In this document: piece by piece, positions 1 to 11,457 of the stretch
How the letters are laid out: each line of letters opens with the position of its first letter
How positions within the stretch are numbered: the stretch's first letter is position 1
Assembly: GCA_036583965.1 (NCBI GenBank)
Contig: JAZBQD010000030.1
Location: forward strand, 109,628,162 to 109,692,161
Length of the DNA stretch: 64,000 nucleotides
Origin: Prunella strophiata
Taxonomy: Eukaryota > Chordata > Aves > Passeriformes > Prunellidae
Reading direction: 5' to 3'
Made by a program: the position numbers and the translations under genes
The notes under the pieces: model-generated
Seen by the model: the letters and a program-made list of their open reading frames with translations, nothing else
The model's database searches: none
Told to the model about the DNA's origin: nothing

Positions 1-713
1 TTACACTGTACATAAGACATCTAAAACCTCTCCCTCTTCCCCAATTCCTCCCTTTCCCCTCCCCACATCAGTCACAGAGCTCTGCTTTTCATCTCTTCTA
101 GATCAACAGGCACTGTGTGAATGCTGATTTAGCCTATACTAAGAACAGCATTTTCCTCCACTTTTACATGGAATTAAAAAGGTGTTTCCACACTTTTTGA
201 GTATGGAAAGACATTTGACTACAGTCACAAAAGAAAGTTGAAATAGCAAAAAAACAAACAAACAAAAAAACACCAACCAAAACAAAAATATTCCTACACC
301 TAGCTTATAATTACTTTTCCTCTTCTTTTTTTTCTAAATTCTTTTTCTGTCTCACCCTTTAAGAAGAAAGAACTATCAGAAATGTATCACTACACATGAT
401 ACAGTCAGGATATGGCATAAGAACACAGGCCAAGCAGTTCCTGTTTCCTTAATAGCAAGAATTTTAAGAATGAGGATCTAGAGCAAACAAATGAAGATGA
501 AAGGGGAGAGGAGAAGGAGGTTCATGGCATTTTCCAAATTATTACACTTACTGATGCCAATTTTTTTTGCCTGCCAAAAATTGCTGCAGTGGGATTCTTG
601 GCCAGAGATGGGAAAGAGAGACTGAGCCAGGGCATGAGTGGTGCAAGGGCAGCAGCAAGAACTGAGCTGCAAGGACCCAGAGGATCAGGTACTGATAGGT
701 CACTGAAGATGTA

Positions 714-784
714 ATGCAAATTGGTTTGTAATGTAAATTGTTATGTAAATAGGTTATGTAAATTGCAAAAGCAAATATGCAAAT
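714..784 (+). promoter_or_regulatory. Cluster of five octamer-like (POU) motifs
   Basis: ATGCAAAT occurs at 714-721 and 777-784. The one-base variant ATGTAAAT occurs at 731-738, 743-750 and 756-763. All five are in the same orientation within 71 bp. ATGCAAAT is the known binding octamer of POU-domain factors. Whether the cluster is functional or is only a degenerate AT-rich tandem repeat cannot be told from sequence. Confidence 0.3.
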
Positions 785-2684
785 AGTCTTTAAATTGCAC
801 TTAAGGAATCCAGAGTGGTAGCACAGGGTTCTTCTTGTGCTCCCAGCCCAGCTGCACCTTTATTGCTAGAATAAAGAGAGGACTTCTGCTGCCTTTTTTT
901 CACAGTACTTCCAACAAAGTAGAAGAAAACTAAAACACAAGGAAATCCATTTCAGTAACACCTGCATGGCTAAAGCAACCTTGCAATTTCAGCCCCAAAC
1001 CAGAGTTTTTTACAGGAATCCCTTTATGGCACAGAAGGGAGGCAAACTTCCCAACTGCTTTAAACCCAGAAGACACTAATGCAGAAATCTCATTTTCCCA
1101 GTGACAAGTCATACAAAGCCCTTTTGATGCAGGCAGCTCAAAGCATTTTTATAAATTCAGGGAGTTCCCCAACACCAACACCATTCCTGTGCAGTGTTGG
1201 ATAGAGTCATTCCTGGTTTAGGGGGAGAAAGCTGAAGCAGTGCAATTTTTCCAGCTGACATTGTTGACAGATCAAAAACCTGAGTCAAGATTCCTCACTT
1301 TGTTTTGGGTTTGTTTTGTGCCAAAAGCAGGAGAAACTTCCTAGCTTTACACAGTATTGGGCATTTATTCTATCAGCATCATAATTTCTTGGTCATAAAC
1401 TGAAAAATACTGAAAGTCCAATCATGTAAATGGACTAATGTATTCATTCTCAGAGTGTATTTTGAAAATAAAACCCTTGTAATAAATGCACAAGAACACA
1501 GAAACATCCAGTGTATTGCATATGAAACTAAAAGGTGTTAGTAATAAGCCCAGTATAAACATATGAGCTAGATTATATACTATTTAATTTCTACCAACTT
1601 TATAAAAAAAAAAAAATTGTAGAACTCAATTTTTTATGGCTGCTGTGAAAAGTTACTGAAAAAAATGGTGTTAATAGATTTTCACTTGTAAATCAAGCCC
1701 ATTAAAACTGATTTGTAAAGCCACGATATGAATATGACTCTGATGCTTTCATGTTTCATAAATGCTTCACGTGGCATAAGCTTTTTATACTTGAGTCCAC
1801 ATTCTGTGCTATTGTTGGGAAAATAACACTTATTTCCTTGTTGTATCATCCATATGTTTTTTAAATTTAGTTATTTAACTAAAATATGTTATGGCTGTGT
1901 GCTGCTCTGTGCTGTGTGAGCACCTCCACTGACAAGTGTGAACTGTGTGACTACAGAAGAGCCTGGGTGACCTCTAAATATTTACAACTCTCCTTTTTTA
2001 TGATTCAGATTTGCAGCAGCACTTGGGATGTTTAAATGTCCCTGTTTATTAGATTTTCCCAGAGCTGTACTTCATGCCATTCCCAGTGGTCATCTACAAC
2101 CACCATTCCAATTTCCTGCAAGTGAAGGTTTGAGTCACCAGCTGACCTTGACTTGTCCTTCCTCAGCTGGGTGAGGACAGAGGCAGTGTCTGTCTTGAAA
2201 GTTCCCTCACTGTGCAGAATGTGAGGAGCAGACAGTTCTTTTGTCTTCCAGAGTTTCATTGGGAATGAGAGGGATCACTTTGAAAACTAAGGAACATAAT
2301 AACAATTCACAAATTTAAGGAATAATCTCCACTTCTCTCACTTGCAGTACCTTGGTGGCCCACACCTACCTATTCCATATGGCAGGAGCATATGGCTGAT
2401 AATATGTTACATAAAAGAAATTTTTAAGAGGTCTTTGGACATTATTATTATTATTGCCAAAGAATGGCTGTAAAAGCCAATTAATTTTTTTTTTTCAATA
2501 TTTGGCAGTGACACTGGTAAGAGGCAACTAGGAGTTAGTTTGATCATGTTTTTCCTAAGTTTACAGCAAGGCCAGATTAACTGGTTAATGCTTTCCTCTG
2601 TCAGCTCCCTTTAGTTTCATGTGATGTGGGAGAAATGGCCCATAGAGAACATCAGCAAGAAATTAATGGGAACACATTTGATGC

Positions 2685-2784
2685 AGAATCATAAAATCTT
2701 ATAATGGTTTGAGTTGGAAGGGGCCTTAGAGATCTTCCATTTCCAACCCCCTGCCATGGGCAGGGACACCTTCCACTAGCCTGG
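2685..2784 (-). mobile_element. CR1 LINE 3'-end fragment
   Basis: The plus strand shows the reverse complement of a CR1 tail: AATCATAAAATC, then GGTTTGAGTTGGAAGGGGCC, then the CCATGGGCAGGGACACCTTCC block ending at CCACTAGCCTGG. This is the classic avian CR1 3' end, about 100 bp, truncated at its 5' side. Confidence 0.85.
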
Positions 2785-5700
2785 AATTTTCACCATTAAT
2801 TCAGCTAAACCTGAGAGCAGTAATTCCACAGCCTGAAGTTGACCAGAGTACTGAAAAATACTGAAAACAAGCAGGGAAGGTGATTATTTTTAAATATGCA
2901 GCAGGAAATGCATTGCTTTTGGGATAGTCCCAGCTTAGCCCCTTCTCTTCCCCTCTCTCTCTCTCTCTTTCTGCAGAGATGTTGGGCACCACTGGAATCA
3001 CCCTGAAGAAAATAACCAGGTATCAGCTCCTTAATTCTCCTGAAGGCTAAGGCTCACCCATTCAATAAGGAAACTTCCCCTCGGGCATTTGAAGCCACAG
3101 GAAGAAAAAAACTAGGTCAGACAAAAGACTCAAGCTCTGGAATGCAGGCAACTCTTAATTATTTACAGGTGGAGGATTATTTAAGTTCCCACACTGAAAA
3201 AAATTATAAGTGCATATTCACACATATAAAGTACTGCTAGCTTGCAAAGCCACATACACTTCAAGGAACAGTGTGTTCCCTTCCAGGGATATTTCTAGGC
3301 CTGATAAAAGTCCTTCCTGACAAACCTTCATTTTCAGTCACATTGGCCATAACACCATTAGTATTTAAATAAAACACAAACAAGAAAACAAAAGAAAACA
3401 AAACAAAAAAATCCCTATAAAAACACCCCAAACCTCACTGTGTACTTTATGACTTTATACTACACTTTTCTTCATTTTCTTCCCAAGATATTTGCATCAC
3501 AGGAAGGGGCTAGAGCTTAATTGATGTGTATTTGCTACTATATTTTCAGGGGGATAAATAACTGTGCTGAAGAAATTAATCTTAACACAGCAGGACAAAT
3601 GCATTCATTGCAATGGAATTGGATGTCCTATCTATTATTGTGAAGCTAGGAGGAAGAGATATTGTTTTATTCTCTGTATGGATCCAAAATATCAAAAAAA
3701 CTGCCCTACAGAACTGTCCCGCGTTGCATTTGTCACATATCTGGAATATCGTCCCTGGGTAAGTGGAACTCTGCACAGAACGTTGTTCATCAAGTGCCCT
3801 CTGCTGGCTTTTTATTCCCCAAAAAAAGTGTCTCTTGCAGCCACAAACCAAAGGGTAAAAAACAAAACGGGCTTCTCAAAGCCCGACTCTCATTTCTGCT
3901 TTTAGAAGAGAAAAGCACTGCTGCCAAATTTGTGAACAGTGCAACAACTAGCAGAGAAACCTTGCACAAAAACGGGGTTTGTGTGTAACCTTCAATGAGG
4001 CAAAAGGGGACAGGCAGAATCACAGCTGAGAGAGGCAGCAACTCCTCCCACCCCTGCAAGCACTAGAAAAGCAACCCGAGCAGGAACACAATTATTACAA
4101 CTCCCTTTCAGTAGCACAAAGCTCTTAAATGCTTCCCAAAGATAAGAAATGTCAAGAATCCATAAACCAGGTATTGCATGACTCCTGGTGGAGGCTTCAA
4201 GAAACCTCTTTCACTTCTTATTCCTGGCAGCATTTAACAAAAGATAATAATCATAAAACTCCTGTCCACTTGGCTGAAAGTAGCAAACCCCTCACCAGCT
4301 CCAATCTGCCCTACTGGAGGAAAGGAAAATCCCAGCTTTGCAGACAAATCTGTAATAATAATCTCTAAATGCACGTGGAATTTCCCTCCAAATTTACACA
4401 GGCTGAAAGCCAAGATGACAATCTTCCACCAAAGTTAAACAACTTTCTTCTGATAACAAAAAACGAAAACCAAAACAAAGAAAAAACCACTTCACAAACA
4501 GACACAACCAAAAAAACCCACACCACCAAATCCTTGAAAAATGTGTATCAGAGGTTTCTGGTCAGCACATTACTGGGAAATTAGAGAGAATTTAAAAATT
4601 GAAAGGCAATTCTCATGCATGATTCTTTCTCCCTTAAAAAACCCCATTGTCCCTAAATTCAGAGAAATCAAAAAAGAAAGGTAAAAAGAGTTGAGAACTG
4701 TAGAGGCACCATCTGGATGATCCAACCACCAACTTCCCACAGCTGCTCACTGATAGTAACAGCAATTTCTTCGAAAAATCATCTTTTTTCTCAGGGCACC
4801 TGAATCTGAAGATTCAACATCTAAGGAAGCTTTGTGCCACCACAGCTTCACTTACTAGGAACTGTAAATATGAGAAACCTTAAATTCCAGCCCTCAGCCC
4901 TGCTGTGGTGAGGGAGCTCATGGGAAGGTTTAACCCAGAGTTAGCAGAGGAAGGTGCTGTTAACACAGGCTCAACAGCATTCTTCCAGCCTGGGGATTTC
5001 AATACCATTTCTGTTGTGTGATACTCTGCTACCAAATTTCTTTTAAACCACCTGCAGATGTGGGAAACACATGCACTCTAGAATGTTATGTTACATGAAC
5101 AATGACCTCCTATCCTCTGCTAAGCCTCTGTGTATAAAATTGGTCCTAAAAATACCCACTTTGTACAAGCAAAGCTCATGAAGGGGTGTTTTTGCACTGA
5201 ATTATATAGTGGCAGCATTTTAAATTCTGTTTCTTACCAACTTGATACTGAAAATTTCATGAAGAATTTGATGCATAAGCAAAAAAGGTTTCAGAGAAAT
5301 GTCCAAAATCCACTTTATGAACCATGCCTACTTCCACAATGATTTGGTGTCTATGTATGATTCCTTTGTAACCTGACTGGAGTTGGTGATCTGCACAGGC
5401 AATCTCTGAAATCCCTCAAGAAAAGTGCCAGCACTGAAGTACAAATCCAAATCTTCTAAATCCAAATGTGATTTTTTTCTTTTAGTGAAAAAAAAATTAA
5501 TCATTAGGAGATTCTAGAAGCAAAAATGCTTATCCCCTGAACTGTGGCTGAGCAAGCTGAGCATGCCCAACGCTCACATTCAAGCTTCTCTTCACTCACC
5601 CCAATAAAAAAATGTCACCCCACACTTCTGGCAAGTGTTCAGCCAAAAATGGCATTTGCCATACACCAACTCAATCTAAGGCTTGTAGATTAATTTATGA

Positions 5701-6851
5701 AGCACACAATTCTCTCTTGAAAATACAAGTTCACTTCAGCAAGTCTGTCATGCAAGAAAAACTTTAATCCAAGGTAATGGATGTTATTGTGCTAGTTTGT
5801 TTGTTTGAATTTGAGAAATGTTGTGTCCTGCTCAATAGAAAGGTGACAAAAAACTTGGAAGAGGTGAAGAAGATTCTGCTGGATTCTATATGGAAAAAAT
5901 GTACAAAACTGGTGAACTGAAAAGCAGAAAAACTGCTAAAACCTGTGTAAGTCATCAAAGGCAGTTCCCAAACAAAAGTGAAACAACAAGGATAAAATAA
6001 AGGCAGAAATTAATTTATTTATACATCATTATTCCAGACATTCAATAGTGCTTCTTTGGAGAAAGCTTTATTGCCCTAAAGCAGGGGAAGTTAGGATAAT
6101 TTGAGATTGTTTTTTCCATTCACTACTTGTCATACAACTGCTTTAACAGGGGTGCTGTCCTTAAGAGTTGTGCGTCACATCAGCGGATATTATTTTCTTC
6201 TTCATTTCAAGACTTTTTAAACTATAATGGGCCAATGGATGAGTTTTTCAAAGTGCTGCTGTTGTGGAAGTTGTGTCCTGCTGCTGATTGGTGTTCAGAA
6301 TGACTTTGTGAAAGTGGGATTCTTTGAAATTGAAACAAAATCTTTTCATCAATACTGAGTTAAATTATGATGTGGAAGATGTCTTTTCCCTCAACAGATG
6401 ACCCTGGCTGTTAGTTCTCACACACAGGCCTGAGCTTAGACACCTTGAGCCATGCATTAATTCCTCTCTACTCCCATTCTTCATCCACTAGATATGTTGC
6501 CATGTGCCAAATCCCTACAACACATCTGCCCTCAGCTTCTGAAAGGGCTTTGAGTCTCTTTTTCCCCCTTACAACTGGTTTGACATTGGTGTGTTGGGAA
6601 GACTTTGTTTCAGAACACATCCAGTCAGCTCTCTCCAGATGGAAAAGCTCAAGAAAATCCTGTGTCTCAGGCCAGGCTCCTTGTCCTCTGCAATGTCCCT
6701 GTCTCAAAAAGGCATGGAAAATCCTGCAGCTGGGAATCAAGCAGCTTCATATCAGCATTCACTAGAGTGTGAGCAGGACAAACAGGTGCAAAGGTCTCCA
6801 TTGGTCCATGATATGTTTGATACCACACCCTAAATTTAAACACTTCTGATT

Positions 6852-6857
6852 TTATTT
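6852..6857 (-). terminator. GATD3: GATD3 stop codon next to a candidate poly(A) signal
   Basis: On the minus strand the reading frame ends GGC AAA TAA, and the same bases form AATAAA (read through into AAATC). If used, the 3' UTR would be only 10-30 nt. Other downstream signals may be the real ones. Confidence 0.35.
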
Positions 6858-9800
6858 GCCAGTTAATTTTAGCACATTCTTTACCATTGCCCCAATGCCA
6901 TCAAAGATATGGTGTAATGCTGTTTCACACATAAATGCTGGGGTGGTCACCACCTTATTTTTTGTATCCACATGAGCTTCGTAAAAAGGAGTTAAGGAAA
7001 ACACAGCACTTGCAGATGCTGCCTGCAAAATGAACCAGCACTGAGAAAACCTCACAGCTCCACTATCCTATAAAAGCTTCCTCCAAATATGTTATACCAT
7101 CCAGCTGTAAAGACAGCTGCAACCTATAATCCAAGCTATGACAAGGTATTTTTTGCCAGAAATACAAATGCTGCATGAGAAATCTGTGGAAACATCCAGA
7201 AACACAAGAAAACCTACAATTCACTGATGGTAGTAAAATGTCTCTGAGTACAGTCTGCAGCATTAGACTTCAGGGAAAAGAATAAAAAACTCAAAGAGAA
7301 CTGACCAGCTGTAACCCATGCCAGTTTTATGTGCAAATTCATTCAGCACGTGGTGTATTGCTGGGTGCTCAAGGGAGCTGAGTAAGAACAACTTCTAACT
7401 CCCAGTGTGTAGTTACACAGCAGTAGTTACACAGCTGTGTACAGAAGAGTTTCTAATCCTGCACTGCACCACTGCTATCTGCTACCCACTGCACGTTCCC
7501 ATAAAAATCTATGTGGGAAAAGCACAGATTTTACATGTGTTCATTCCTTTAATGACACACTTCTAAACTGTCCCCCAACATGGAAATTACCAGGAAAGGA
7601 TATGGTTACTTCTTTCACACAGTGTTTTGCTCCCAGTTCTTTGATGGCTCCTGCAGTTCCAGCATAAGGCCACTTGCCCCCTTCCTCTTCTTCGTGGCCC
7701 ACTGTTACCTCAGCACCAGAGAGCACCTTTGCTGCCAGCACTGGGGAAATGCAGCACAGGCTGCAACAGAAGGAATTGTAAGAGCAATTCTACAACACCA
7801 CTATTCCAGAACCTGCACACAACTGACAAGATTCAAATGGACACAGCCTTGAAAATCTGAGAGACATCACAAGGCAACTTCCTCTCAGCATTTCCTCAGC
7901 TCCCCCTCTGACAAGCACCAACACAGACAAATCTTGGAAAATGCATTTAAAAATAGGCTACAAATAATACAAAAGAGAAGATCCTTTTTCCAGTTCCAGC
8001 AACAAGAGCTGCACATTTCAACAAGACACAGGTTGTCTCCATGCTCATACTTTCAAACAAATGCCATCCAACTCACATACATACCCAATAGGTTTGCCTG
8101 CTTTGTGGAAGTCTTTCAGGACTCGCTCAACTTCTCTGTTCCACCTTGCAATCCTTCCCATCAACAGCAAAGGTAGATCTGTCACAACAAGAAACTTACA
8201 CAAAGCTCAGTTTAAACCTACAAACAGAGGTATTTGCCTATCTGCTATGAAACTGGCTCCAAAGGATCATACCAAAGTTAACAGCTACTAAGAAATTGGT
8301 TAAAAAAACACTCTGTAGATGACCATCAATGCTTCAACCAAAATGTCTCTTTTCTAAGGCTTTGGTCTACCAGAAAGTTCCATACTTAATAAATTAACAT
8401 CTTAAAATGAGAATTATCAAATCACCTTTCTAGGATTACTGAGAAGTTGAACAGCAATCTTTTCAAAGAAGAAAAATATGTAAGAAGGGAAGTAACATTC
8501 ATGTTTCTCCAAGCCAACAAAAAAACATCTCAATAGCAAGATAATCAGTATTCCACATGGCTAACACTTTTTGTTTCCTTTTTTTCTGAGTCAGCTGTTC
8601 TTTTATAATTATAAAGCAACAGGGGATTTTTTGGTAGGCAGAGAAGAAGAAACAGAATAATAACACTATAAGTACCTGAAACCATTCAAGTTTTACCTTC
8701 ACTTCCCTCAGACCTAAAAGGAAACACCACTAGGGGCAGGAAAAAGGACTTCTCATCCATTATCTAAACTTTAGAGTTCTCATCAACATTGTTCAGAGAA
8801 TTTAAAACAAGACAATGACAAGACTTTGAAAGGAGTTATCCTTATTAATTAGGAGTTACATATGTAGCAAATAAGGCCATTTATGGATTTTATTGTGTGA
8901 ATCTTAGTTCATAGAATGACAGAATGGTTTATGCTGGAAGGGACCTTAAAAGATCATCTCATTACCAACCCCTCTGCTATAAGCAGGGACAATTCCCTCT
9001 AGGCCAGGTTGCTCTGAGCTCCATCCAACCTGGCTTTGAACATTGCCAGGCATGGGGCATCCACAGCTTCTCTGGACAACCTCTCCCAGTGCCTTACCAT
9101 CCTTACAGCAAGCAGCTGCTGCTTAGTATCTTATCTAAACCTACTCTCTTTCAGTTTGAAGCCATTGCCCCTTGTACCATCACACCAGACCCTTGTAAAA
9201 AAAGTCTCTTTCCATCTTTTCTGCACATTTCCTTCAGGTACTGGAAGGCTATAATTAGATCACCCCAAAGCCTTCTCTTTGCCAGGTTGATTATGCATAG
9301 TTAATTATGAATATTTAGTTGAGGAATCTGATGCTTAGTTGGCACTCACAAGTTTTTGGCAGCTCCAAACCCACCGGGGAATATCACAGCATCGTGGTCT
9401 GCTGTAGTGAGCTTAGCCAGGCTTGCGATTTTACCACGAGCAATTCTGGCAGATTCCACTAAAACATTCCTGGAAGAAATAAAGCAATGTGATTTATTAA
9501 GCATTTGCACACAGAACAGTAGTAAATAAAGTTTTTCAGAGGAAGAGGAGGGTGAGGAAGGGAGGAAGCAAGAACATTGGCATTTCGCAACTGAAGCTAT
9601 TGATGGTTCTGAAATGCTACTGCTGGAAACACAGGCACTGACAGACTGTATATAATCAAGTCCAGAACAATCATGTAATATCTTCTCTCCAAGAAAACCA
9701 CCACAGCTGGCATAAAGCTACTAAAGGCATTCAGCCAAGTGCTAAAAGAGCCATTACAGGCTGCTACATCTGAAGAATGCCTAACACATCACAGACTTAC

Positions 9801-11414
9801 CTTGACTCAGCTTCAGCTGGTTGCCCTTTACTGTGGTCAATGACATGCATCTGAGGGACATCTGGAGCATACATCTGAACCTCAGCTCCCCCACGGCTCA
9901 GGTGGACCAGTACACTACAAAAATGCAGATACAACATGCAGCAAACTTTGAGAGGCTTTACCTGACCTCTAAACCTGCTACAAATATTCCACCAACTGAC
10001 TTTGAAACATGAGGAAAAACATACATCCTACCAAAGCTGGCAGCCAGGAACAACAAAAGCTTCCTTTCTCCAAGCCCCCGGGTGTCATGGAAGACCCCAC
10101 AATTAACATAATCATTAACATTTAATCTAGGTCTAGGTGACACATCCCTTATTAATTCACAGTAAGAGTTAATTCCACTTAAGTCCTTACCAATTCTGCT
10201 GTTAGATTTAGCCCCAGCAAAGGAAACTCAAGTGGTTCTGAAATTAAGTCTGTATTTAACTCTCTTGAGATTGAATCTGGAACTCTGAATTCCAGTTTCT
10301 GAAGAGAGGCTCTCTCAGACTCATTGTGCTGGCATCACATGCACAGTGCTGCATCTTTGGACAATCACTGAGTTCTACAAGAATGCAGCCTGAGCTCACG
10401 ATTAGGCTGTGAGAAAACTGTGAGAAAGCTTCATCATTTATCTCTCAGGATAATTCTGATGCCAGAGACAGCAAAACTAAATGAAACAAACTGCTGCAAT
10501 GTAATGGAGACTTTTGTGGAGCCCACAGTCCTAAAAAGCAACTTACGCTGATGCCTCGTGGATTTCTGTGCCATCATAGACACCACAGCCAGACAGGACC
10601 TGCAGTGAGAAAACAACAGAGTGCTGCAGGTGACACAAAACTCCCCACAGGATCTTCAAGGTAAGATTTTAAAAAGTAGTTAACAAACAATTTAAAAGCA
10701 AGCTCTTACTATGCCAGTGAACGCCATGGTACTAGCACTGGTGTGACCACTTGACCCACTGCAGAACTGGCATTTCCTATTTATAGCAACCCATCACAGG
10801 ACTCAGAAATAACCACTGTTTATTTCCTGGCTGATACATTTATACCACAGTTAATAAACTGACATGTTACCTTTAGGAATGTTTGTATTGTGCACACAGT
10901 GGGTTGTTCTGAGTGTCATTCACCTTTCTTAAGTAGTGTCCACAGCCATGTGAAACACTTCCTCATCCAGGTGCACATCCATCAGAAGAGAGACAGAAAT
11001 GCACTTTGATGTGGCACTTAAAACTACTTTACCTGCTGCTGTATTTTACCTGAGCATCTGCATCAGAGATCAACAGCTAACTCACTTGTAATGTAGTAAT
11101 ACAATTATGCCACATTAGCCATACTTTTCTTTAACAATGTGGAAATAAAACTTTTAATTTGTTTATACGCACCAGAGAATAAAAAGCACAAAGCAGTCAG
11201 CTACCCTTTTGTGGGTGGAGAATGACAAAGCAGAAGGATAAAAAACTTTTTTTTTAAAAAAGCCATTGTAAGAAGGAAACAAAACCAAAAAAATCCAAAG
11301 GTTTATCTAGTTCCTGAAAGTATATAGATGAACTCTTTTGGGGCTTTTTGTTTGGCTCTTTGTTCTGAAAGGAAAAAATCCAAAAATCATGTTAGGAAGT
11401 CAATTTCCTTTTCT

Positions 11415-11457
<43 letters not shown>

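Larger units (their letters stand above)
1..6851. other. Non-coding region downstream of GATD3
   Basis: No exon could be supported on either strand. The open frames here are short, have no recognisable domain, and lack flanking splice signals joined to a family. In human the next gene beyond GATD3 is ICOSLG, tail to tail, so part of an ICOSLG 3' UTR could lie here on the plus strand, but I see no coding piece of it. Recognisable contents are a CR1 fragment (about 2685-2784), a short CT microsatellite near 2951-2967, an ATT run near 2443-2455, A-rich stretches (250-290, 3370-3420), and five octamer-like motifs at 714-784. Confidence 0.6.

Noticed and set aside
3564..3905. Plus-strand 113-codon open frame
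   Set aside because: No recognisable domain, overlapping frames on both strands of similar length, no promoter or splice context.
1..6000. ICOSLG exons expected from human synteny
   Set aside because: No immunoglobulin-fold, membrane segment or tail could be found in translation. Only its 3' UTR could be here, unseen.
6981..7609. Broken splice site in the last GATD3 intron
   Set aside because: At first no GT-AG pair gave the family sequence, which suggested a third lesion. The AT-AC U12 signals explain it fully.
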